The position numbers were made by a program, and so were the translations under genes. This document shows, piece after piece, positions 42,962 to 51,277 of a DNA stretch of 64,000 bases (position 1 is its first letter; every line of letters starts with the position of its first letter). The stretch covers positions 3,261,501-3,325,500 of the forward strand of contig NZ_CP062167.1 in assembly GCF_014844055.1 (NCBI RefSeq), read 5' to 3'. The notes beneath the pieces were generated by a model. That model was not told where the DNA came from and did no database searches. It saw only the letters and a program-made list of their open reading frames with translations. The stretch is from Aureimonas sp. OT7. Its GTDB lineage: Bacteria; Pseudomonadota; Alphaproteobacteria; Rhizobiales; Rhizobiaceae.

Positions 42962-45112
42962 GTGCGGAAACATCTCCCACCCAACCGGCAGAAGCGGCGC
43001 GGCCCAACGCCGCTTATCGAAGTCGATGCCTGGCTGGATAGCAGCTTGTGGCGGCTTTTTCACGGCTTTTCGGCCGCCTGGGAAAGCCTGACAATCTTTT
43101 CCCGAAAGTTTCGTGCGCGCGGCTTCAACCGCGTCATGGTGGAGTTGTCCTGCGAGGGGCTCACGCTCGGCGTCGCGGGCCTGCTTGTGCTGCTGGCCCT
43201 GGCGCAGCCGGCCATGCGCCTGACTGCAGACGGCCTTCCTGCCGAGGGTTCCTATTCGGTCGCCTTCCTCGACCGTCATGGCAACGAGATCGGCCGGCGC
43301 GGCGAACTGCGCGCCGACGCGGTGCCGATCGAAGAGATGCCGGATCATTTTCTCAAGGCCGTCCTGGCGACCGAAGACCGCCGCTTCTTCGAGCATTGGG
43401 GTATCGACTTCGTCGGCCTCGGACGCGCCATGAGCGAAAATGCGCGCGCCGGCGGCGTGGTGCAGGGTGGCTCCACCCTGACGCAGCAACTGGCCAAGAA
43501 CCTGTTCCTGACCAACGAGCGGTCGATCGACCGCAAGATCAACGAGGCGTTCATCGCCCTGTGGCTGGAGACGCATTACTCCAAGCGCGAGATCCTGGCG
43601 ATGTATCTCGACCGCGCCTATATGGGCGGCGGCACTTTCGGCGCCGCGGCGGCGGCCGAGTTCTATTTCGGCAAGGATGTCCGCAACGTGACCCTGGCCG
43701 AGGCGGCCATGCTGGCCGGCCTGTTCAAGGCGCCGGCCGCCTATGCGCCGCATATCAACCTGCCCGCGGCGCGCGCCCGGGCCAATGTCGTGCTTGGCGC
43801 CTTGGTGGACAGCGGCTTCATGACGGAGGGCCAGGTTGTTGCGGCCAGACGCCGGCCCGCCACGGCCGTCGACCGGTCCACCGTCGCTTCGCCCGACTAT
43901 TTCCTCGACTTCGCCTTCGACGAGGTGCGCCGCCTGACGGCCGGCACCAAGCTGCGCAATCTTACGGCACGCACCACGATCGACATGGGGCTGCAGCGGC
44001 TGGCCGATGAATCGATCGACTATCATCTGCGCCAGTTCGGCAAGACCTACGGCGTGGAGCAGAGCGCCATGGTGGTGCTGGATCACGAGGGCGGGGTACG
44101 GGCGCTGGTTGGCGGACGCGATTACGGCGTCTCGCAGTTCAACCGCGCCACCCGCGCGCTTCGCCAGCCGGGCTCCTCCTTCAAGCCGTACATCTACGCG
44201 GCCGCCATGGAAGACGGCATGACGCCCAAGGATACGGTGGTGGACGGGCCGGTTCGCGTCGGCAACTGGTCGCCGCAGAACTACGGCAACTCCTTCGCGG
44301 GGCGCATGTCGGTGGAAACGGCGCTGGCCCGTTCCATCAACACGGTTGCGGTCAAGCTCAGCCAGAAGGTCGGCTCCGGCAACGTCGCCCGGCTCGCCGC
44401 GCGCATGGGCGTCGAGACGCCGCTTCGCGGCGACAAGACCATCGCACTCGGCACCAACGAGGTGACGGTGATGGACCAGGCGACCGGCTATGCGGTATTC
44501 CCTGCCGGGGGCATGCAGGCAAACCGCCACGCCGTGCTGGACATGATGGATGGGGAAGGCAATGTCGTCTGGAGTGCCGCGCGGGATCTGCCTGCGCCGC
44601 AGCGCGTGCTGTCGGCAGAGGCGGCCCGCTCCATGAACGAGATGCTGGTGCAGATTCCCGAGCGTGGAACCGCCCGCCGCGCCGCCTTGTCCATGACGCG
44701 GGCAGCCGGCAAGACGGGCACCACGCAGGGCTACCGGGATGCCTGGTTTGTCGGTTACACGGGTAATTTCACCGCGGCCGTCTGGTATGGGAACGACAGC
44801 TTCAGGCCGACCAACAAGCTGACCGGCGGCTCGTTGCCGGCAATGACGTGGCAACGCTTCATGGAAGCCGCCCACAATGGGATCGACCTCTATCCCATAC
44901 CCGATATCGAGAACCCCCTGCCCGAGCCCGGCAGCACGCCTGTTGCGGCACGCGACGGCGACGCGCCCGTCATCACGCGGCCGCCCAGCATCAATGCCGA
45001 TACGCAACGCCTTCTGTCCAATCTGTCCCGCATGATGCGCGACGCCCCGCCCACGGGCACCAACCGCGTCGCCGCGCGGGGCGAAGACGCCATGGCCGCG
45101 GAAGCCCGTTGA
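42962..45112 (+). CDS. Class A penicillin-binding protein (transglycosylase/transpeptidase)
   Basis: Bifunctional peptidoglycan synthase of about 716 residues. A cytoplasmic basic N-terminus is followed by a membrane anchor near residue 67 (LTLGVAGLLVLLALAQ). The GT51 glycosyltransferase domain has the catalytic Glu in LATEDRRFFEHWGID near 137 and QGGSTLTQQLAKNLFL. The transpeptidase has the Ser-x-x-Lys site QPGSSFKPYIY near 405, SINTVAV as the SxN motif and KTGTTQGYRDAWFVGYT near 583. The start is uncertain: I use the GTG at 42962; GTG at 42932 is possible. It heads a run of four plus-strand envelope-related genes. Confidence 0.9.
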   Translation: MRKHLPPNRQKRRGPTPLIEVDAWLDSSLWRLFHGFSAAWESLTIFSRKFRARGFNRVMVELSCEGLTLGVAGLLVLLALAQPAMRLTADGLPAEGSYSVAFLDRHGNEIGRRGELRADAVPIEEMPDHFLKAVLATEDRRFFEHWGIDFVGLGRAMSENARAGGVVQGGSTLTQQLAKNLFLTNERSIDRKINEAFIALWLETHYSKREILAMYLDRAYMGGGTFGAAAAAEFYFGKDVRNVTLAEAAMLAGLFKAPAAYAPHINLPAARARANVVLGALVDSGFMTEGQVVAARRRPATAVDRSTVASPDYFLDFAFDEVRRLTAGTKLRNLTARTTIDMGLQRLADESIDYHLRQFGKTYGVEQSAMVVLDHEGGVRALVGGRDYGVSQFNRATRALRQPGSSFKPYIYAAAMEDGMTPKDTVVDGPVRVGNWSPQNYGNSFAGRMSVETALARSINTVAVKLSQKVGSGNVARLAARMGVETPLRGDKTIALGTNEVTVMDQATGYAVFPAGGMQANRHAVLDMMDGEGNVVWSAARDLPAPQRVLSAEAARSMNEMLVQIPERGTARRAALSMTRAAGKTGTTQGYRDAWFVGYTGNFTAAVWYGNDSFRPTNKLTGGSLPAMTWQRFMEAAHNGIDLYPIPDIENPLPEPGSTPVAARDGDAPVITRPPSINADTQRLLSNLSRMMRDAPPTGTNRVAARGEDAMAAEAR

Positions 45113-45117
45113 CCGCA

Positions 45118-45720
45118 ATGCCAGGGCTGCGCCTCGTCCTGTTGATGCTTGTCGCGATCGTCGTCGCATTCGGCGGCGGCGCCTGGTCGGCCCAGGCCCT
45201 CCTGGCGCGTTTCGAGGGCCAGGGCGTCATCGCCATCGGCCCATGGCGTGCCGACAGGATGACCGGCTCTCCGGCAGCAGACCCTTATTCCAGGGCACGG
45301 TCGGCAAAAGACGGCAATCTCACCCTCGGCCTCGGCGAAGGGCTGGCCTTCCGTGCCGCGACCGATTCCGACGGGCGCCCCCTCAGTGCGGACTGCACCT
45401 ACCGGGTCGAGGGGCCGATACCGCTGGCGCGCCTCTACACGCTGACGGCCTACCGCCCGGACGGACGGCTTGCCCTGCCGCGGCAGTCCGATCGGCCAAG
45501 CGTTCTCGTATCCTCCAGGCTGATGCGCGACGATGCCAACGCCGCACCCATCGTGGCGAGCGCGGTGGCACAGCCCGGCAACTGGCTGTCGCTGCCCGGC
45601 GATGGCGGCCCGGTGGTCCTGGCGCTATCGTTGTACGATACGCCGGCCAGCAGTTCGGCCGGTACCGAAAGGCTGGCCCTGCCCACCATAGACAGAACGG
45701 GTTGCACCGGCCGTGGGTAA
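45118..45720 (+). CDS. DUF1214-domain periplasmic protein
   Basis: Protein of 200 residues, five bases after the penicillin-binding protein stop. An N-terminal membrane anchor or signal (LVLLMLVAIVVAFGGGAW) is followed by a DUF1214-type domain: ARSAKDGNLTLGLGEGLAFR, CTYRVEGPIPLARLYTLTAY and ANAAPIVASAVAQPGNWLSL. In other proteins DUF1214 and DUF1254 occur together in one chain; here they are two adjacent genes overlapping by 8 bases. This split arrangement is common in Rhizobiales. Enzymatic function is unknown. The operon context with a cell-wall synthase suggests an envelope role. Confidence 0.8.
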   Translation: MPGLRLVLLMLVAIVVAFGGGAWSAQALLARFEGQGVIAIGPWRADRMTGSPAADPYSRARSAKDGNLTLGLGEGLAFRAATDSDGRPLSADCTYRVEGPIPLARLYTLTAYRPDGRLALPRQSDRPSVLVSSRLMRDDANAAPIVASAVAQPGNWLSLPGDGGPVVLALSLYDTPASSSAGTERLALPTIDRTGCTGRG

Positions 45721-46261
45721 GCTGATCCTCGCTCTTCTGGTGGGTCTCGTCGGCGCCGCCGTCGTCCATATCGGCGTCATCCTGGCCATGCCCAGGATCG
45801 CCGAGGACAGCGCATGGAGCCGCCTGTCGGCGCGCAGCGCGCTGTTCGAAACCGAAGTGCTGGCCGCAGGCTCCGGGCCGTTCACCTTCGTCGACCCGGC
45901 CTTCGACCTGTCCACATGTCGCTTTTCCAGCGCCAGCGGGCCGGTGCACCTGACGGCGGAGCCGTCCTCGGCCTTCTGGACGGCATCGCTGTTCAGCCCC
46001 TCCGGCGACAACATCTACAGTATCAACCAGCGCGCCGCCCTCGACGATACGCTGGATATCATGCTGGGCACACAGGAACAGTTCGACCAGTTGCGCCTGG
46101 CGGGGACGTTCGACGAGAACGCCTCGATCTTCGTGCCCTCCGATGCAGTCGAGGGCTATATCGTGTTGCGCGGCGTGGTGGAGGCGCCCAGCCTTGCGGC
46201 CGCGGCGGCACGCTTCGTCGCAACGCTGCAGTGCCGGACCGAACCGCTGCCGCCGTCCTGA
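45713..46261 (+). CDS. DUF1254-domain membrane-anchored protein
   Basis: Protein of 182 residues starting with GTG at 45713 inside the end of the DUF1214 gene. N-terminal helix (LALLVGLVGAAVVHIGVILA), then a DUF1254-type region with IAEDSAWSRLSARSALFETE, FWTASLFSPSGDNIYSINQR, the Asp/Leu-rich LDIMLGTQEQFDQLRLAG and FVPSDAVEGYIVLRGVVEAP. The W-x-x-L and FSPSGDN-Y-SIN elements are the ones I recognise from the rhizobial family. It probably acts with the DUF1214 protein in the periplasm; the function of the pair is not known. Confidence 0.8.
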   Translation: MGKLILALLVGLVGAAVVHIGVILAMPRIAEDSAWSRLSARSALFETEVLAAGSGPFTFVDPAFDLSTCRFSSASGPVHLTAEPSSAFWTASLFSPSGDNIYSINQRAALDDTLDIMLGTQEQFDQLRLAGTFDENASIFVPSDAVEGYIVLRGVVEAPSLAAAAARFVATLQCRTEPLPPS

Positions 46262-46274
46262 CGGTCCGGCATGG

Positions 46275-46289
46275 TTAATGATCGGTTAA
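46275..46289 (+). promoter_or_regulatory. CtrA-type box TTAA-N7-TTAA
   Basis: TTAATGATCGGTTAA matches the full consensus TTAA-N7-TTAA of the cell-cycle regulator CtrA. It lies 53 bases upstream of the DUF2336-like gene and just after the DUF1254 stop. The last consensus base (C) is G here. Binding is inferred from sequence only. Confidence 0.55.
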
Positions 46290-46341
46290 GGTTTCCGGTC
46301 TAATTTGGGCAAACCCTCACAGGAACGATACGCAACGCACC

Positions 46342-47127
46342 ATGATCGACGCCGCACCCGCCCTCTTCCGCACGCTGGAAAAGCCGCAAGGTGCGCAGTC
46401 CATCGACACGGTGGCGCTTGCCGCAATTTCCGCCTTCTCGGCCATAGAGCGGCCCAGCCGACGCCAGGCAGAGGATCTGACACGCCTTGTCCTGTCCAGC
46501 TGGCCGCGCCTGTCGGACCCTGCCAGGCGCGAGGTCGCCAGTGTGCTTTCGGGCCTGGATAACAGCCCGGTCAGCGTCGAGGCCCTGGCGGCAGAGCTTC
46601 CGGCGCGGCCGGAGGCCGCATCCGCACCGCTGCTCGGGCTCGTTCGCCGCACCCAACTGCGGTTGGCCGATACCGGCGCAGAGGCTTGCCCGACGGCCTC
46701 TCCCGCGGTCCAGGCTGTCGCCGAAGCCGCGCTGAAGGGTCAGTTGGACAAGGCTTTCGACCGTCTGGCGGATGCCTACGGTCTGCAACGCGGGCGACGC
46801 CCGGATTTTACCGGCGACACCGGCGGACACATGATCGCCATGGCGTTGAAGGGCCTGAAGGCCAGCCCGGGCGATGCCCTGGCGATCCTTATGATGCTAC
46901 GGCCGGAGTTTTCCAGCGACATCCAGGCGTTGGACGGCTTCGCGGCGGATTACCGCAAACTCGATCCGGACGAATGCCGACGCAGGCTCAGGGCGGAATA
47001 TGGACACTCCCGTGGGGAAACCTTCGGCCGCCTGCGCGAACCTTCGGCCGATGCCCCGGCCCGCAGCCATTTCGGCAAGCGGCGACAGCGGCCCGAGTGT
47101 CCGGTCACCCAGCCTCGGCAAGCATGA
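46342..47127 (+). CDS. DUF2336-like helical protein
   Basis: Protein of 261 residues without signal or membrane segment. It is built of helical repeats: LAAISAFSAIERPSRRQAED, LVLSSWPRLSDPARREVASV and VSVEALAAELPARPEAASAP. This is the pattern of the DUF2336 HEAT-like family of Alphaproteobacteria. The second half contains VAEAALKGQLDKAFDRLADA and DTGGHMIAMALKGLKASPGD. A full CtrA-type site lies upstream. The C-terminus overlaps the convergent DUF1491 gene by 23 bases, and the last 30 residues are basic and likely disordered. Function unknown. Confidence 0.7.
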   Translation: MIDAAPALFRTLEKPQGAQSIDTVALAAISAFSAIERPSRRQAEDLTRLVLSSWPRLSDPARREVASVLSGLDNSPVSVEALAAELPARPEAASAPLLGLVRRTQLRLADTGAEACPTASPAVQAVAEAALKGQLDKAFDRLADAYGLQRGRRPDFTGDTGGHMIAMALKGLKASPGDALAILMMLRPEFSSDIQALDGFAADYRKLDPDECRRRLRAEYGHSRGETFGRLREPSADAPARSHFGKRRQRPECPVTQPRQA

Positions 47128-47440
47128 GGTAGCGGGAGACGTCATCCGTCTCCAGTTCGACGACCCAGAAATCGGGGTCGAAACGCGCCTCCCGCTCGAA
47201 GCGCTTCGCCAGCGCCTCCGGGTCCTTTTGGGGCTCGGTCATGAAGCGGCGCTCGCCATCCTCGTCGGCCAGGGCCTGAACCGCCGGCGCGTACAACTGC
47301 ACGCTGCCGTCTCGGTGTCGCACGACTACGAAGATCGCTCCCGCCGCCTCCGCGCCCCGGCGCTCGACGGCGGCGAAGCCGCCATCGGCAAAGACCCGCC
47401 GGATCAGCTGCGCGACGAACAGGTCGGCGGTGATCCGCAT
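47105..47440 (-). CDS. DUF1491 family protein
   Basis: Protein of 111 residues that matches DUF1491 along its length: MRITADLFVAQLIRRVFADG, GAIFVVVRHRDGSVQLYAPA and PDFWVVELETDDVSRYLMLA. It is a small cytoplasmic protein of unknown function restricted to Alphaproteobacteria. Its start codon shares one base with the stop of the peptidoglycan-binding protein gene (TGATG), so it is coupled to that gene. Confidence 0.85.
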   Translation of the reverse strand: MRITADLFVAQLIRRVFADGGFAAVERRGAEAAGAIFVVVRHRDGSVQLYAPAVQALADEDGERRFMTEPQKDPEALAKRFEREARFDPDFWVVELETDDVSRYLMLAEAG

Positions 47441-48264
47441 CAGTGTACCGCGCCGACGTCCGTCAGCTTCTTGAGCACGTCGCCATCCGGCTCGCCCGTC
47501 ACGTCCATGCCGTGGAGGGCCTGGAACGTGCGGATGGCCGCACGCGTCTGCTCTCCGGCGATGCCGTCCGCCCGCAGCTCTGCGACATTGGCCCGCGTCA
47601 GCGCGGACTGGATCTGGCGCACCAGCTCGCGGTCGTTGCCGGAAGCGGCATTCAACTCCGCGACGCGCTCTTCGAGGCTGCGGTCGTCTCCCCCGGGGGT
47701 CGGGTTGACCTGCCCGTACTGGCGCACCTGCGTCAGCAGCAGCGGCGTGATCATGCCGTCCACCTGAAGACCCTGGCTCTCCTGGAACTGCCGGACCGCA
47801 AGATCGGTCGCCTGGCCGGGCCTGCCGTCGATCTCGCTCTTGTAGAAGCCGTGCAACTGCAGCACCTGCTGCACCTCGCGCACCAGCGGCACCGACATGA
47901 TGCGGGGGTCGTTGACGGGGCGCCATTCCTCGATGGCGGCCACCACCTTTTCCTGCGGGATCGCGCCCGTGATGTCGGCCGGCTCCGAGGAAACATGGAC
48001 CCCGCCGCGCGTCGCCAGGATGGGACTGACGATTCCCGCCTCCTGCCGAAAGGCGTTGGCGCCGACGACGGAGCCGAGCGTCAGGAAGGCCGCCGTGCCG
48101 AGATACAGGAGCGGCCGTCTGGAGACGAGGCGATACAAACCGAGCGCGCCGGCCGAGGCCAGCGTCGCGATCAAGCGCGTCGCGCCGCCTATACGGTCAG
48201 GCTGAGCGGCGGTTCGGCGCTTGCGGGATGTTTGGGGCGAGGTCCGGGGCTTTTTTACGGGCAT
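47440..48264 (-). CDS. Membrane-anchored peptidoglycan-binding-domain protein
   Basis: Protein of 274 residues. A basic N-terminus and a membrane helix near 50-67 (RPLLYLGTAAFLTLGSVVGA) are followed by two PG_binding_1 domains. The first is near 125-165 (VREVQQVLQLHGFYKSEIDG, ATDLAVRQFQESQGLQVDG). The second is near 215-265 (ELVRQIQSALTRANVAELRA, TRAAIRTFQALHGMDVTGEP). These domains bind cell-wall material in the periplasm. The start codon lies inside the 3' end of the degenerate kinase gene (68-base overlap), so co-translation is likely. It could also act as a wall sensor for its neighbour, but this is speculation. Confidence 0.8.
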   Translation of the reverse strand: MPVKKPRTSPQTSRKRRTAAQPDRIGGATRLIATLASAGALGLYRLVSRRPLLYLGTAAFLTLGSVVGANAFRQEAGIVSPILATRGGVHVSSEPADITGAIPQEKVVAAIEEWRPVNDPRIMSVPLVREVQQVLQLHGFYKSEIDGRPGQATDLAVRQFQESQGLQVDGMITPLLLTQVRQYGQVNPTPGGDDRSLEERVAELNAASGNDRELVRQIQSALTRANVAELRADGIAGEQTRAAIRTFQALHGMDVTGEPDGDVLKKLTDVGAVH

Positions 48265-49570
48265 CTGTCAGGCTTACGATATTTTCCATTGGAGTTGCAG
48301 ATCGTGCGGCGATGCGCGCTTGGCAATCGGCCGGAATGAAGCAGTCTACCACGGTGCCGATACCGGCGCGGCTGCAGGTCTGCAGCCTTCCGAGATGCAT
48401 GTCGCACAGGCTGCGCGCCATCAGCAGCGCGCAATTGAGCGCCGGCTGTGCGTCGGAGCCGGCAAGGCCATCGCCGCCATCGGTCACGGTCAGGCGCAGG
48501 CCGCTTTCGTCGGTGGCCACGCGGATATCGATCTCGCCGCGCGGCGTGGCGGCAACGGCATTGGCGAAGACGATGCCGAACAGCAGCCGAAGCGCCTCGA
48601 CGTCGGCGACGCACGCGCCATTGTCGGCCGTGGTCACGGCAAGCCGCAGGCCTTTGCCCGCGGCCTCCGCGCGGGCGGTCACAAGGGTGCTCTCCACAAG
48701 CGGCGCGATCGGCAGGCTCGTCGGCTCCAACCGGCAGGCGCCGCCATCGATGCGGGACAGGTAGCATAGGGCGCTGGCCAGAAGGTCGACGGGCAAGGAG
48801 CCGGCGCCATGGCCCGCAACGGCGAGCTCGTGCCCGAGAGCCGTCAACAGGCTCGTCTTGCCGGCGCTGGCGCGTACGGCACTGTGCAGCGCCGACTCGA
48901 CCGACCCCGCGTCAATCGGGCGGACCTCGTCATTCGGTTCGCCGACCGCCAGCACGGCCCCGGCCGCGTCGGCCCCGTCCATCGCCACCAGCTTGAGGCG
49001 CATGCCGCTTGTGCCGATCCCATCGGCGGCGCGAAGCTGCAGATCGGCGCGGGCGCCCCCGTCCCTCAGGGAGGCCAGGGCGGAAAGAACGGCGATGCGG
49101 TCGCGAAGATGGACGAGGTCGGCCAGGCCGCCCCCCGGCTCGGGCCCGCGTACGGACTGCAGGATGCGCCCCTGCCGGTCGAGAATCAGGATCAGCGAAA
49201 TCGTCTCATCGGCCAGGAGGGCCTTTGCAAAAGCCGGCAGCACGGCGCAGGGCGTCCGTGCCGCTGCGGCGGACACGCGCCAGGACACGGTCACCGCCGC
49301 GCCCGCCATGCACGCGATCGAGGCAAGCAGCAATTCGCGGCTGACGGCGCCCATGGCGACACCTGCCCACACCGCCAGCATCGCGCACCCCATGCCGACC
49401 GCCAGAAGCACCAGCAGCACGCGCAGTCGCGCCACCCGCGCCCGCCCCTCGAACTGGGCCGGCAGAAGCCCGTCCAGACCATCGCGCAGCCAGCCGCCAA
49501 GGCGGGCGCCGCGCCGGCCGGCGTGCCCTTCCTTCTGGTGCGCGGTGTTTGCGGGAGTCTCTTTCGCCAT
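48197..49570 (-). CDS. Degenerate sensor histidine kinase-like protein
   Basis: Protein of 457 residues starting MAKETPANTAHQ. Two membrane helices lie near 50-95 (VLLVLLAVGMGCAMLAVWAG and LLLASIACMAGAAVTVSW), followed by a PAS-like region (ISLILILDRQGRILQSVRGP). The region equivalent to the H-box reads TALGHELAVAGHGAGS, without the usual R-T-P-L. The ATPase domain is eroded: the N-box is LFGIVFANAVAATPRGE, the G1 box is TDGGDGLAG, and there is no GxGLGL. It may be a pseudokinase that binds partners. I do not recognise a named orthologue. No clear ribosome binding site precedes the chosen start. Confidence 0.7.
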   Translation of the reverse strand: MAKETPANTAHQKEGHAGRRGARLGGWLRDGLDGLLPAQFEGRARVARLRVLLVLLAVGMGCAMLAVWAGVAMGAVSRELLLASIACMAGAAVTVSWRVSAAAARTPCAVLPAFAKALLADETISLILILDRQGRILQSVRGPEPGGGLADLVHLRDRIAVLSALASLRDGGARADLQLRAADGIGTSGMRLKLVAMDGADAAGAVLAVGEPNDEVRPIDAGSVESALHSAVRASAGKTSLLTALGHELAVAGHGAGSLPVDLLASALCYLSRIDGGACRLEPTSLPIAPLVESTLVTARAEAAGKGLRLAVTTADNGACVADVEALRLLFGIVFANAVAATPRGEIDIRVATDESGLRLTVTDGGDGLAGSDAQPALNCALLMARSLCDMHLGRLQTCSRAGIGTVVDCFIPADCQARIAARSATPMENIVSLTDARKKAPDLAPNIPQAPNRRSA

Positions 49571-49884
49571 CGAATATGTGTGTCGCAGCCTCTGTCCAAT
49601 CGGCGGGATCGTGCCCGCCAACCCTTTAATGAAGCCATAAGTCAGCCTGCCCGCAGGGCCGCGGGGCATGCCGAATGGCGCCTTTCACCATGGATTCGGA
49701 AGGGCATCGCTCAACATGGTTAATCGTCGGCATCCAAGCGTAAATCATGATTTTACAAGGAGTTGAGCGCATCCTCCATCGTATTGCGACGGGTCGGGAG
49801 CACCGCGCCCGACGGATTTCAAGGAAGCGGAAACCCTGATGCGATACAGGAGAGCAACCGAAACGCCAGGGATGGGCCCGCCGT
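49571..49884. other. Divergent intergenic region
   Basis: This 314-base gap separates the degenerate kinase gene (minus) from the DUF5330 gene (plus). I find no gene in it. It contains a GGCGGG/CCCGCC hairpin at 49602-49619 in what would be the kinase leader, and a TTAATC half-site of CtrA type near 49720. No clear promoter pair could be fixed by eye. Confidence 0.6.
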
Positions 49885-50292
49885 TTGATCCGCTTCGTCA
49901 TCAGGATGGCATTCTTGCTGGGGCTGATCGCCTTTTTCCTGCCGGGCGCCGACCGCGCCCGCGAGGGAGAGGACATCAATTACTTTCTTGCCTTTGCGGG
50001 CTTCCAACAAGCGGTCAGTGACCTCGGGGGCTTCTGCGAACGGGCGCCCGCCGCCTGCGGGGCCGGCTCGCAGATTGCCGGCTTCGTGCTCAATCGCATC
50101 GGCGACGGGCTCGAATATGGATATGCGCTTGTGCGCGGAGGAACGGCGGCGACAGGCCCGGCAGCGCAGCCGGCCGCGCAGGCGGCGGCCACACAGCCCG
50201 CACAGGCCCTTGTCGGTCCGGTCCGGCCCGAGGCCGCCGGCAATCCGGTCGGCAAGCCGGTGCCGCATCCCCAGCCACGCCCGGCAGGGTGA
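49885..50292 (+). CDS. DUF5330 family protein
   Basis: Protein of 135 residues. MIRFVIRMAFLLGLIAFFLP is an N-terminal membrane segment. The conserved part is NYFLAFAGFQQAVSDLGGFC, ERAPAACGAGSQIAGFVLNR and IGDGLEYGYALV, with two Cys that may pair in the periplasm. The C-terminal 55 residues are Ala/Pro/Gln-rich linker. I use a TTG at 49885 because the basic residues before the helix are typical of the family; the ATG at 49906 would start inside the helix. It precedes sufE in the same direction, as in other Rhizobiales. Function unknown. Confidence 0.75.
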   Translation: MIRFVIRMAFLLGLIAFFLPGADRAREGEDINYFLAFAGFQQAVSDLGGFCERAPAACGAGSQIAGFVLNRIGDGLEYGYALVRGGTAATGPAAQPAAQAAATQPAQALVGPVRPEAAGNPVGKPVPHPQPRPAG

Positions 50293-50301
50293 CGGCCGGG
50301 G

Positions 50302-50330
50302 TTTAACCTTGCCCCTTGCATGCCCTATAT
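50302..50330 (+). promoter_or_regulatory. Putative sufE promoter, TTTAAC-N17-CTATAT
   Basis: The -10 matches the alphaproteobacterial CTATAT exactly, and the -35 matches CTTGAC at four of six positions with the preferred 17-base spacing. It lies 46 bases upstream of sufE, between the DUF5330 stop and the sufE start. Confidence 0.5.
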
Positions 50331-50376
50331 CGTGCGCACACGCTAAAATTCGCGCGGCCCAACGAAACGAGACATC

Positions 50377-50802
50377 ATGCGCAAGATCGAGGATATCCTC
50401 TCCGACTTCGAGTTTCTGGACGATTGGGAAGACAAGTACCGCTACGTCATCGAGCTTGGGCGGGAACTGCCCCCCATGGCGCCGGAAGACATGAACGAGG
50501 CGACCAAGGTGCGCGGCTGCGTCAGTCAGGTCTGGTTGAAACAGACCCTTGAGGACGGCGCGGTGCCGCGCCTTCATTATGCGGGGGAATCCGACGCGCA
50601 TATCGTGCGCGGTCTCGTCGCCATCACGCTTGCCCTGTATTCCGGCCGCACCGCACCGGAGATCCTGGACGCCGACGCCGAAGCCATATTCGAACGGCTC
50701 GGCCTGAAGGAACACCTTACGCCCCAGCGATCCAACGGGCTCCGCTCCATGGTCGCTCGCATCAAGGACGATGCCCGGCGGGTGGTGCAGCCGGCCGGAT
50801 AG
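50377..50802 (+). CDS. sufE: Cysteine desulfuration protein SufE
   Basis: Protein of 141 residues. SufE accepts sulfane sulfur from the cysteine desulfurase SufS and passes it on for Fe-S cluster assembly. The acceptor is Cys48 in TKVRGCVSQVWLKQTLEDGA, with the preceding ELPPMAPEDMNEATKV also typical. The C-terminal GLVAITLALYSGRTAPEILD and LTPQRSNGLRSMVARIKDDA complete the fold. No suf operon genes are nearby. It converges on the DUF6456 gene with a 41-base overlap of coding ends. Confidence 0.95.
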   Translation: MRKIEDILSDFEFLDDWEDKYRYVIELGRELPPMAPEDMNEATKVRGCVSQVWLKQTLEDGAVPRLHYAGESDAHIVRGLVAITLALYSGRTAPEILDADAEAIFERLGLKEHLTPQRSNGLRSMVARIKDDARRVVQPAG

Positions 50803-51277
50803 AAGGCCGGGCACCCTCGGCCATCCAGCCGCGCGTCCGTGCACCCGGCTGCGTCGGGCCGATGGCGGCTTCGCTATAGCCGTAATGGCGTGCAAGCGCC
50901 CCCAGCGCCAGCTTGAAGACCAGCTTTCCGGAGCGCACCGGCCAGCCACGCTGCCGCTCCACCTCTTCGAGGCCGATCTGCAGGCCGCATATATCCATCA
51001 CGATGCCCGAAAGTTCCGGTCCAACCGCGGCGAGGGCCTTGCCCACGCGCGTTCGCGCGTCGATCGCGGTATCGGCGCCCCTGTCGTCCGGGCCGCCGCG
51101 CTGCCCTTTCGGCGTCGGGTCGTAGCTCTGGCTCGTCGAAGGCTGGAGACCCGCAAACTCGAAGTCGCGCGAGAACCTCTCTCCCGCGTCCCGCTCGGCC
51201 CCGCTCAGGAAAGCCTTGCCGCCGCGCTCGGCCCTGCCGAGCCGTACAAGCACATCCTCCGTCCGGGCGCGCTTCAC
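50762..51277 (-). CDS. DUF6456 domain protein (putative DNA-binding)
   Basis: Protein of 171 residues from the GTG at 51277, with GGAGG 8 bases upstream and a GTGA overlap with the stop of the DnaA-like gene. The conserved core is LSGAERDAGERFSRDFEFAG, RVGKALAAVGPELSGIVMDI, LEEVERQRGWPVRSGKLVFK and LALGALARHYGY. The last stretch has the look of the resolvase-like helical part of DUF6456. These genes sit behind DnaA-domain-IV-like regulators throughout the Rhizobiales. The pairing and translational coupling suggest joint action on DNA. Target unknown. Confidence 0.8.
   Translation of the reverse strand: MKRARTEDVLVRLGRAERGGKAFLSGAERDAGERFSRDFEFAGLQPSTSQSYDPTPKGQRGGPDDRGADTAIDARTRVGKALAAVGPELSGIVMDICGLQIGLEEVERQRGWPVRSGKLVFKLALGALARHYGYSEAAIGPTQPGARTRGWMAEGARPSIRPAAPPAGHRP

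Noticed and set aside
42818..45169. 783-codon minus-strand open frame opposite the penicillin-binding protein gene
   Set aside because: The plus strand has all GT51 and transpeptidase motifs in order; the antisense translation has none and is His/Arg/Gly-rich.
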